NCBI GenBank assembly: GCA_026545225.1
Contig: CM048849.1
Location: forward strand, 7,280,041 to 7,344,040
Length of the DNA: 64,000 nt
Direction: 5' to 3'
From: Cornus controversa
Taxonomy: Eukaryota; Streptophyta; Magnoliopsida; Cornales; Cornaceae
Below the pieces are notes generated by a model. The model saw nothing but the letters and a program-made list of their open reading frames with translations, was not told where the DNA came from and did not search any database. Made by a program: the position numbers and the translations under genes. Positions 44,701-56,700 of this stretch are shown here, piece after piece (the first letter of the stretch is position 1; each line of letters starts with the position of its first letter).

Positions 44701-47700
44701 GTACTCCTCATTAATTATTATTTTTTTATAAGTAAAATTTTATAAAAGACACTCGAAAGGGAAGCACTCCCAAGAGAATACACAAGAAGCCACAAGCGGA
44801 CACCCACGAGTATCTTGGCATTTTTATATATAAATACCAAAATACTTTTCCACCACACATAAGGTATCATATAATTGGTTATGATCAAATATCACGATCC
44901 TACGAAAAATTGTGTTCTTCTAAACCTCAGCTTCCAATGTAATTTTCATTCAACGATTTTTAAAATAACAATTTCACATTTCCAACTACATGTATCAAAT
45001 GGTCTCAAACACTTTTAAAAGAATTTGTGAAATCATAATTCAATCTCTCTCCTTTCAATCTATATAATGCATGTGATAAGATGAGAGATTAGGTGGTCCA
45101 TTAAAAATTTCGTAATCATACCTGCCACATGCACTAAATCGAAGGCAAAAGAATTAAAAATATATGATTTTTGTACATATCCAATGCATAATTGACTAGA
45201 TACATGACGAGCTAACTTTTTTTTTTGTCCATTTTGTTTATATCCATGATGAAATTAGCAAGATGTACTTTTGTCGTCTGTACAAACCTAATAGATTATG
45301 ATATACTTCGGGTTTATACATTATAATATTAGATCTTTTATATTATGAATATACACTAAGATTTCTACTGAAAAATATATATTACACATTACAAATTTTT
45401 TTTTAGTTTTATTTTCCATGTTACTAGCTCTAAGAAATTATTAGGTAGTCCAGGGCCCACTTGTTCCGGCCAATAGTAGCATGCCACCACGACAAGTGTT
45501 AGGATAAAAGAGAACACATGCGCATGTGGCGCGTTGCTATTGGCTCGGGACCAACAGTCCCGGGACTACCTAATAATCTCTCTACTAGCTCCCCCCCACC
45601 CAAAGATAAAATTATTGGGTCCACTCCTGCCCACTATCCTATTCCATGTTACATTAGCTTCATCTTGTAAATTCTAATTTCCTTTTTTTTATCATGTTAT
45701 TCTTAAATTAATTTATACATTCTCTTAGTGTTTGCATGTTAGACAATCTACTCTTCTAATTATAGAGAAACAATTTGACTACTGTTTATCCACTTTTAAA
45801 GGCTATTGAATATTAATCTCTCTTTCTAACATAGGTATTCACTATAATTGAAGTCTAGGATAGCCTCCATTAGCATCAATCCTATCTCCAAATTCGTGTT
45901 CTCTGTGCACTATCTAATATTTATTAAAGCCTCCTCTAATAAATAATTTCTCTCTTTCAGGTATTCTTTGAATTAATTCAACCTTGTGTACGGAAAAAAT
46001 ATACTTCACAGTACATTTAAGTCAGCGGCACACCTTATGCATTTTTTTGAATCACACGAGAATTGATGCAACACATCAGTTAGGGGAAACTCCCTAATAT
46101 TTACTCAATGCCTTATCATCTCTCAGAAAATTCTTAAACATAAGCTCTGCTCATACCTTCTGCAATATTCCAAAAAAGAAAGGTTGAGAAGACTGTTCAA
46201 CCCATCCATCTCCATCTTTGGCTTGATGAAAATCTTTGCAATCCTTCAAAAAGGGGGCAGAGAGAAAATAAGCTTCAGGAACAAAGATCTGTTTTCTTCT
46301 AAAGAAAGAGCACAATACAAATAGAAAGCCAAACCACATCTTACAACATGCTAATATGCTTAGTACCAACTTTCATTAATGCATGATCATTGAACACCGT
46401 GCATATATTCAGAGGAGAGGGATAACCTGGCACCATCTTGCTTGAGATTTTGATTTTTTGGTGTATACCCAGACATGAAAGTTGCCACATTTCCTGCATG
46501 CAATCCGTCTTGACTCCTCGAATGGGTCATCAACGTCAACCTCTGTGCGTGCAAATCCAGAAGAAAAGATCCCGTGCCTTCTTCCATTCTGGACAAACAA
46601 TTGCTGAAAGCTTAAGCAAGACCAAAAAGGTTTTATGTAAAACTACAAGAATGAATAATCATATAGACAGTGCCAAGACTCTGGGAGAGAGTGGGGGAAT
46701 TCTGAAGATAAGATATTAGCTATCCCATTTATGTAATTGAATCGTAAAACATGAAATTCCATGTGGCAATTGGGCACCAAATATATCCATAGTATCTTCC
46801 TAAGCAGTAATAAGGGGGAAAGGGAAAGAAAGGTAAAGAGTAGTTTGGCCCAGTCCCAAAGTTGCCTACACGAGTGTCTAAACTTGTATAATTTCAATAC
46901 ATTGCACAAAATGACTATTGAAGCCAAAAAAACAAAAAAACACTTCACTAGAATTAGGTTTCACTTGCAAATGAGAAGTGGCAGAAATACCATGAACATT
47001 TACAAATTCTCATCTTAGCATTATAGCACTCACAAAAAAGAATCAGACAAAAACTTAATTCCAGCATTCCAGTTACTTGGCTCTTCTGAAATCAAGTCAT
47101 TGAGTTGGATAGATGCCAAATGGTGCATTCTTTTCTTTTAACTTCTTCCCCAGATATACCTTCAACTCTTCGTTAAAAAGATTATGACAATATCTGAATT
47201 ATTTCATATTCTTTCAATTTTTAGATCTTTGCCTCCATCAGTGCAAAAATTCAATTGCTAAGCACTTCATGAACATATGCCAAATTTAAAAAGACCATTA
47301 CCAATTGCAATTGAAATGCACTCCTCAATATTTTTAAGGACTTGTGACACACAACTATATCACAACAGGATAACATCAAGGATCCATGACACATGTTTCT
47401 CAACAATATAGATCTAGTTTTGAAATTTGAGAGATTTAATTCCAAGTAAGAACTCTGATGGCCAGAATATTGCGAAAGTTGCTAATTTTAAAATTCACGA
47501 ATCCATAATTAAGGGGGAGATTGAAGCACATTGCCTATATGAAGAGAAGTGCTACTAGGTTGTGTTCTAACCATTGACTAATGATCAAATTAAAGAGAGA
47601 ACTTTTTGTGACGGCTACGAAGCCAGCTATGTTTGGTGCTACATCATTTAGGATGTCAATCTAAGAAGCACGGTTACAGATACGGGACATGGATACGACA

Positions 47701-50700
47701 TGACACGGACACGGCAAATCGTAAAAAATTAGGATACAAACATGATCCTATATTTTAAGAGTAATATTATTTTTCATCAACCTAACAATGAAAAATTCAC
47801 AAATCATAATAATTAATGAGCTCTAAAAATAATTATTTTATCGTTTAAAAAACTACACAATTGAATCTACTCCACAACAATAATAATAGTTGTTTTTTAA
47901 ACAAAAAAAAAACTTGAAATATGTTAACGAATCCTTGGGGATTCAGTTGACCCTGAAAATCAGGGAATTTAATTCCCTTTAAAAACCGAGATTGCACAGC
48001 TATAAAATCTGTATTTTTTCCTTCTTTAGGTGCTGTTAATTAGGACCTAATTTCTAGGAATTGTTTTTTGTTTTTTATATAGAATTAGTTTCCTAAAATA
48101 GTGGACATTGTGCTCTATATATTTGTATCGTTTTACCTCAAAAATATACAAGCTTTAATATTCATTTACATGGTATCAGAGCAATAAAAAATTTTCTCCC
48201 GGGGTTTTTTTTTTTTTTTCGTTTCTGCACAACAATGTCATTGCTGATTGCAGAATATCTCTTTGGCCTTCATGGCCTTTAACCCCTGCCTACTATTCCC
48301 TTCAAACACTTCAATCTTTGCCCAGAAAAATCCCACCATGTCTGTCACATCTGAAACAGCTGCTATCTCAACTAACACTGAATCAAACCAATATGTACAG
48401 ACCTCACATGGTGAATATCAGATCCTAGAGCCATTATACCGATTCAATGGAAAAAACTATCTGATATGGTCTCAATGGGTGAGGACATATCTAAAGGGGA
48501 AGGGAAAACTCAACCACTTGATTGGTCCTGTACCAGGGAAAGATGATCCAAAGTTTGAAGCTTGGGATGTGGAAGACTCCTCAATTATGTCATGGCTCTG
48601 GAATTCAATGCAACCAGAGATAAGTGGAACCTGCATGTTTTTGACAACTGCCAAAGACATATGGGACACTGTGAAGCAGACCTACTCCAAAGTTAAGGAT
48701 GCAGCCTTGGTTTATGAAACAAAGACCAAGATTCACTCGACAAAACAAGGTACAATGTCTATTACTGAGTATTATAACACTTTGAAAGGTTTATGGCTTG
48801 AACTCGATTACTATCAAAATGTTAAGATGCACTGCAATGATGATGCCACTATGATGTTGAAATTTGTGGAAGGTGAAAGGTTTATGAGTTCTTGGTTGGA
48901 CTCAATGTGGAGTTTGACCAGATTCGGGTGCAAGTGCTGGGAAAGGAAGCTTTACCTCCTTTAAATGAGGTATTCTCTATCATAAGTGCTGAAGAGGGAA
49001 GGAGGACTGTGATGTTAGACGGTCCTAATAATGAAGGATCTGCCCTAACTGTTGTTAAGTCATCATACTCAAACAAATTCAATGGCATGGCCTCAAACAA
49101 TGAGAAAAAGCCGCCAGTCAATAAAGACGACCTTTGGTGCAACTATTGCAAGAAACGAAGGCATACTAAGAAAATGTGTTGGAAATTGAATGGAAAACCA
49201 CCTTTTCACAGAAACAACAACTCTCAGCAACGGTTCAACCCACAAGGCAGCCTAGCAAATATTGCCCTTGCTAATGACAAACCTACACAAGATTCAACTG
49301 GCCGCATCCTAGAGATTAGTGCACTAAAAAAGGAGGAAATTGAGAAAATTCGGAGCCTCCTTACTTCAATTGACAAACTAATCAATTCATGTTCATTGGC
49401 ACACTCAAGTAAGTATTCCTTATCTCAAGCCCTTAGTGTCTCAAAGGACTGTAATTTTCATGCAACTTGGGTAACACCACAAAACACATGACCAACTCAC
49501 CACATCATTTCACAACATACACCCCATGACCTGGAAATCAAAAAATACAAATTGCTGATGGAGCTTTCGGTTCCGTGGCAAGAAAAGGGACCATCAATAT
49601 TACACCTTCTCTTTCTTTGAAATATGTTCTTCATATGTCTAAGCTTTCTATAAATCTTTTGTCCATACATCAGACTACAAAAGACCTACACTGTAAAGTG
49701 ACATTTTTTCCCCATCATTGTGTCTTTCAAGAACTGGTTATGGGGAGGACGATTGGGCTTGTTAAAGAGAAGGAAGGACTCTACTTTTTGGATATCTGTG
49801 ATGACAAGTGCAGTGGCTGTCTACCTCTATCTCATTTCTCTGAAAATTTCTCACCAAATAAAGCACAAATTTGGCTTCATCATTTTCGTTTAGGACAACA
49901 TCCTTTTTCTGTGTTAAAGACTATATTTCCTGTTTTATTTCATAATTTGGATGTTAAGTCCTTTCATTGTGAAATCTGTGAGTTTGCCAAACATCATCGC
50001 GTTTCATTCCCATTGAGTGATAATAAATTTTTATATCCTTTCTCTTTGGTTCATACTAATGTGTGGGGGCCTTCTAGGATTCCAAATATTACTGCAGCTC
50101 GGTGGTTTATTTCCTTCATTGATGACTATACTCAAGTCACTTGCTTGTTTCTTATGAAAAACAAATCTAATGTTAGTTCTATTTTTCCTATGTTTCTTAA
50201 AATGATTCAAAATCAGTTTGGTGTTCAAATTAAAAATATTAGATCTGACAACAGGAAAGAATACTTTAACCAAATTCTTTCACCATTTTTTCAAAAGGAG
50301 GGGATAATACACCAATCTTCATGTACAGATACTCCACAACACAACAGAATGGGGTTGCAGAACGAAAAACCCATCATCTTCTTGAAACAATCCGAGCCCT
50401 TTTATTTGAGAAACAAGTGCCTAAATCCTATTGGGAGGAAGTTGTGTTGTCTGCAGCTTATCTTATAAACTGAATACCTTCAAGGGTATTGGGAAATAAA
50501 ACTCCAGTAAGTGTCCTTTCTCAATTCTATCCTGAATTCAACAAGTCTATCCAATTACCACCTAGAATATTCGGTTGTATCTCTTATGTTCACGTCCATG
50601 CACAGAATCGGGGTAAATTGGATCCTAGAGCCCTTAAATGTATCTTCCTTGGTTATTCCTCAACCAAAAAGGGGTATAAATGCTATCATCCTAGTTCAAA

Positions 50701-53700
50701 AAAAAAATTTGTCTCCAAAGATGTTACCTTTGCTGAAAATATGTCTTTTTTTGGTGAAACTTATCTTCAGGGAGCATTTATTGGAAGATAAGTTTGATTC
50801 GAGTCTCATATTTGATAATCTTGATATTTCAGCCATTTCAATCCCTAAAACACATGTTCCTTCTGATGGTTCTCTTGTTCTAGTAGAAGCATCTTTGTCT
50901 TCAGCAGAACCCAACAAAAATAATCCTAATGAGAAAACAAGTACTGATGGTACTACCTTGCCATTACAAGTGTATTCCAAGGAAAAAAAAGTCTGAACAT
51001 GAACTGATGCAAGTCCATGAAGCCGAACCAGTAAATGGTACTGTTGATTTTTCTCCATCTAAAAATGACTCACAACCCAAGCCTACAGACCTTGATATAC
51101 CAATTGCCCTTAAGAAAGAAACACGAAAATGCACTCAACACCCCATAGCGAACTTTATCTCCTTTGATAGACTCTCTCCGCTACACAGAGCATTTCTCAC
51201 AGATTTACATAACATTAAAATTCCAAAAACAGTCCAAGAGGCATTTAGGGATGAGAAATGAAAAAAGCCATGAGTGAGGAAATGAGGGCACTAGAAAAAA
51301 ATGAGACATAGGATATAGTTGAGTTGCCAAAAGAGAAGAAACTGGTAGGGTCTAAATGGGTGTTTACTGTGAAGTATAAAGCTGACGGAACCTTGGAAAG
51401 ATATAAAGCTAGGCTTGTGGCCAAAGGCTTCACTCAGACATATGGAGTAGACTATCAGGAGACATCATTTGCCCCAGTTGCAAAAATGAACACTATTAGA
51501 GTATTATTATCTTTAGCAGCTAATCTTGGGTGGTCCGTATAGCAATTTGACGTTAAGAATGCATTCTTGCATGGTCATTTAAAGGAAGAAGTCCACATGG
51601 AGGCACCTCCGGGTTTCACTGAGAATTTTAGAAATACCAGTGTGTGCAGGTTGAAGAAAGCTCTATATGGGTTAAAGCAGTCCCTTAGAGCATGGTTTGA
51701 GAGATTTACCAGTTTAATGAAGAACATGGATTTCAAGCAAAGCCACGGTGATCGTACCCTCTTCATCAAACGATCAAAAGCAAGTAAAATTACAGTCCTG
51801 ATTGTTTATGTTGATGATATTATTGTAACTAGAGATAACTTTGAAGAAATTGAGAAACTCAAGAAGCAGTTGGCCAAATAATTTGAAATAAAAGAATTGG
51901 GAAAACTAAAATATTTCTTAGGAATTGAAGTAGCATATTCTAGAAATGGCATCTTGATTTCCCAACAGAAATATATCTTTGATCTCCATAGGGAGACAGG
52001 TATGCTCGGCTGCAAACCTTCAGACACTCCAATCAAGCAAAATCACAAACTAGGAGAAGTTGCAAACGATGATGTGATGATAGATAGGGGGAGATATCAA
52101 AGGTTAGTTGGAAAATTCATTTACTTATCTCACACAAGACCCGACATTGCCTATGCCGTTAGTGTAGTTAGTCAATTCATGCACTCACCGAAGGATTCCC
52201 ACTTGCAAGCTATTTACCGAATCCTACAAAACTTGAAATCTACCCCTGGGAAAGGCGTTCTCTTCAAGAATAATGGAGAACTAAGTCTAGAAGCCTACAC
52301 AGACACAAATTGGGCTGGATCGCAGGTCAACATCAACATCTGGCTACTGTACCTTTATAGGAGGAAATCTGGTGACTTGGAGAAGTAAAAATCAGGCTGT
52401 GGTAGCTAGATCAAGTGTTGAAGCAGAATTCAGAGCTATGGCACATGGAATTTGTGAACTCTTGTGGCTAAAGATTATTTTGGAAGACTTAGGAATTAAG
52501 TGGGAAGGAGGTATGAAGTTGTACTGCGATAACAAGTCAGCAATCAATATAGCTCACAATCAGGTACAACATAATCGCACAAAACATGTGGAAGTAGATT
52601 GGCATTTCATCAAGGAGAACCTAGATAGTGGCTTAATTTTTACTCCCTATGTTTCAACAAACGGGCAACTTGCGGACATCCTCACCAAAGGACTATCGAG
52701 TCATTTGTTTCAACATATTATAAGCAAGCTGGGAATGGACAATATCTATTCACCAGCTTGAGGGGGAGTGTTAACGAATCCTTAGGGATTCAGTTGACCC
52801 TGAAAATCAGGGAATTTAATTCTCTTTAAAACCAAGATTGCACAGCTATAAAATCTGTATTTTTTCCTTCTTTAGGTGTTGTTAATTAGGACCTAATTTC
52901 TAGGAATTGTTTTCTATTTTTTATATAGAATTAGTTTTCTAAAATAGTGGACATTGTACTCTATATACTTGTATCGTTTTACCTCAAAAATATACAAGCT
53001 TTAATATTCATTTACAAAATATTATATTAAAAATCTTCAATTTTTTCACTAGCATGCAGTAATTGCCAAGTCCTGTTGTGTTCACCATTCTAACCTGATT
53101 ATTTCGATCTTCTTATAGCTCCATTACACGTGTTGTGTTGTTCAGAGGAAGCACTATCATTTCAGGTGAGATCCGAACGGTAGCTTTGCCGAGATCAGTG
53201 ACTTTCTAGGATACTATGAAGAGTTCATACGCAGAGATCGCTCGGTTGCCGTGTTTGTTTACTGGAGGGAAGACTGTGGTGCTGCCGGCACCGGAGACGA
53301 GAGGGATTTGTCTCAAAGTGGAAGATGATGGAATATAGAAGAGGAGAGATGCTGAGATCATGTCTAATTGGGAAATTTGATAAGGAGGTCAGGACAGTGG
53401 AAAAATAGCAGAATGGGCTACGAAGGTCTGGCAAATTCCGTGCGGGTTAAGGGTGGTGCCGATGTCGGATTCACTGTTGCTATTTCAACTGCCGTCACAT
53501 GCCGAAGCAATCAGAGTCTTATTCGAGGGGCGAAGAACATGGGGTGATGCTAGATTGGGAATCGATATGTGGTATTTTAGGACTGGAATCTCTGGAGGTT
53601 TAAGGATGAGGAAAGAACGCAAGATAATACTGTTTGGATTACCACTACATCTTTGGTGTGATTCACTTTTCATTGCTGTGGGAGAGGCATGTGGAGGTTT

Positions 53701-56700
53701 TGTGGGGGTAGATGCCGATGTCTCAAGGGATGCTACGAAGGTTACGATCTCGATAGAAGAAGGTGGTGTGGTCCCTAAATTTGTTTGGGTTGATGATGAA
53801 CGATTTTGTTACAAGGTGGCTGTTATGGAGGTGATATTGCCGGAGATGGTGCCTACAATTGTCTCTCTTGCAGGGCGAGATGAAAGGAACCTTATAACAG
53901 AGGAGGAATGGTGGAGATTGAGGGATGAGGGGAATCGATGGACCAGTCATGGCGGTAAAGAGGGGGTTAAACAAAAGAAAGGACGTCGAAGGAGGGAAAC
54001 GGCGCAAGGACAGGGACGAGTGGGCTTGCACGCGCTAGAGACGCGTGGGAAGGAGGGTACAAAATAGTGGACACGTGGGTCGCTTGAAGCTAACGGACGG
54101 AATGGGTGGGAGACAGCTATGGGGACACGTGGAGATAAAAGAATGGATATGGTCAAAATATCTCGTGGTCACAGAAATTCAAATTCAAATTCCGTTGGGC
54201 CGTGTTTGGTGACTTCTAATAGGTTTGGGCCTCTTTCAAGCCCAGTGAATGATAAGGTAGGGCATGGCGAGTTACAGCAGATTGGATTGGGCCATAAGGT
54301 TGAACGAATGGGCCATTCAAAGGAGCGTCAGAGTCATTCTCACCTTAAGTCCAAGAAAGGCAAAGGCATTAGTAATGGGCCTATTTTGTCTGGGCTTATG
54401 AAGGATGGGCTTGCTGTGAATGGAAAAGATGCTGAGTCTCTTAAGTCAAAAAAGATCAAAACCTGTAGAGAATTTAACAAGAATTTGCCTTTTGTTCAGC
54501 GAATCGCACAGAGCTTTAATGGCTGTAAATCAACTAAAGATGCGGCAGTGTTGGTAAGGCAGCATAAGGAGGTCGACGAAAGTGGAGTGGTCTGGCGGAG
54601 GTTGGGGGCGAAGTCCTTTAAAGATGGAAGTGACAGATTTTCTAAGTTTAAAGGTGACCACTGCTCCTCGGTGAAAGCCCATTCTCTCAATAAAAACTCT
54701 TCCATGGGCAAGAGATGGTCAAGAAAAGAGAAGCAGAAGTGGGTTATGAAATCGAAATCAGAACAAGGGCAAAAGATTGATGAATCTTAGGGTAGGCCTA
54801 TGTGCAGGAGGCTGAACCCTGTTTCAATTTCTTCTTGTCCTCCTTTTTCTTCTAAGGGGAAACTGGGAAAGAAATTTTCTGGTGACGGATCTTTGAATGG
54901 AGAAAGGAGTGGAAGGGGTGTGACTTCCGGGGCGTGTCTAGGGCAACATCTGACAACAGAGAATGTGGGTGGGGAGCTCAACCTGAGGGATAATGACCTT
55001 CAAGATGTTTCCATTAAACCAGATTGTATGTATGGTGGAATTGTCCAATGTGTAGGGAAAGGAATTCAACTAAGTCTTCAAAAAGAAGTCGTAGCTAATT
55101 TAATGAATAAGATGAAGATGCACAGTGGGGTGGACTTTGGGAACAGTTTTAGAACTACAGAAGATAACGAACCTTTTTCAAGAGAAGGGAGCACGCAGAT
55201 TGGGGGATGGGGGGGATGAGTCTGAGGGAGAATTCCCTTCTGATCCTGTTGAATTTAATCATGCCATTGTGAAGCAGAATGATGAGAAGGAGAAAGGTTG
55301 GGGATTGACACTTCCTTTGGCAACTATAGGCCCTGAAGAAGAAGGGGATTATGAGGAGAATCAATCTGTTAATGAGGAGGTGGAAAATTGGCTGAGAAAT
55401 AATGAACTTTGGATTGACATACGCAGGAGAAGAAGAGAGGAGCATGGGAATTTTCGATGCGTTGGAAGGGAGATAGAGATTTGCTGGGAGAAAGAAAAGC
55501 TCTTCTTGGAAGGGAGAGAGAGAGCTTCGTAATCTTATTGCCTATGTTAATTATGAAGGAAGGAGTGGGTCGGAGAGGGGAAGGAGCCAAGCCAGGAGGG
55601 AGGAAGAGAAATCCATCATTTGCCTATGAAGATGCGGTTAGTGTCATGGAATGTTCGGGGGCTAAATGACCCGAATAAGAGGAAGGTGGTGAAGTTGGGC
55701 CTGCGTAAGTGGGGGGCTCAATTGATATGCTTACAAGAAACCAAGTTGAGTAATGCGACTAAGGATATAGTGAGAAGTGTTGGTGGAGGGAGATTCTTTG
55801 AATGGGAGACGCTTGATGCGATAGGGACGGCAGGAGGTATTTTGGTGATGTGGGATAAGAGATGGATGTCTAGGAAGGAAGTATGGAAAGGGAGATTTTC
55901 TATCTCTTGCTTGTTCAATCTAGAAGAGGATGGAGCCAAGTGGATGTTCTCTGGAGTTTATGGTCCGGTGGAGGATGCGGAAAGGGGTATGTTGTGGGAG
56001 GAGCTGTCTGACATTCACAGGAGATGGGGAGTCCTATGGTGTGTGGGAGGTGACTTTAATGTCGTTTGATCCCCGGATGAGCGGTCTTCGGGGGGAAGAT
56101 GGACGGCAGCCATGTCTTCTTTCTCGGAATTTATTGAGAGTGAGGGCTTGATTGATTTGCCCTTAGAAGGTTCTCACTTTACATAGTCTAGCGGCAGAGA
56201 TGATCCGACGTTCTCTCGATTGGATAGGTTTTTCATTTCGGGAGATTGGGAGGAGAAATTTCCGGATGTGGCTCATGTGGGTATGGCAAGGCTTACGTCT
56301 GACCATGTTCCGCTAATGCTGGACTGTGAGGGATTGAGAAGGGGCAAATCTCCATTCAAATTCAAGAATATGTGGCTTCGGGTGGAAGGTTTCAAGGAGA
56401 TGGTGCAACAATGGTGGATCGGGTATGAGATTTGGGGTAATCCCAATTTTGTGCTTGTGGGGAAGCTGCGTAGATTGAAGGAAGACCTGAAGAAGTGGAA
56501 TAAGGAGACATTTGGTAACCTTGAATGGAGAAAGAACCGGATTATGGAAGAGTTGGCAGTTATAGATAGGAGGGAGAGTGTAAAGGGCTTGGGGGAGGAG
56601 GATAGAGCAAAAAGGGAGGAGCTCAAGGCAGAAATTGAGATTGCAGTAATGGAAGAGATCTCGTGGAGACAGAAATCCCGGGCTCTGTGGTTGAAAGAGG

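Larger units (their letters stand above)
47922..53016 (+). mobile_element. Copia-3: 5.1-kb Ty1/copia element
   Basis: LTRs are 47922-48170 and 52769-53016, flanked by perfect AAATA (47917-47921 and 53017-53021). It has a Met-type primer site, a purine tract and gag-pol in copia order. By my alignment the LTRs differ at nine positions plus one indel in 248 bp, all nine being transitions, so it is the least diverged LTR element here. Genes carry several stops and frameshifts. It is antisense to the host gene, inside its largest intron. Confidence 0.95.

Noticed and set aside
48248..48964. 238-codon frame as a host gene
   Set aside because: It is UBN2-type gag immediately after an LTR and primer site.
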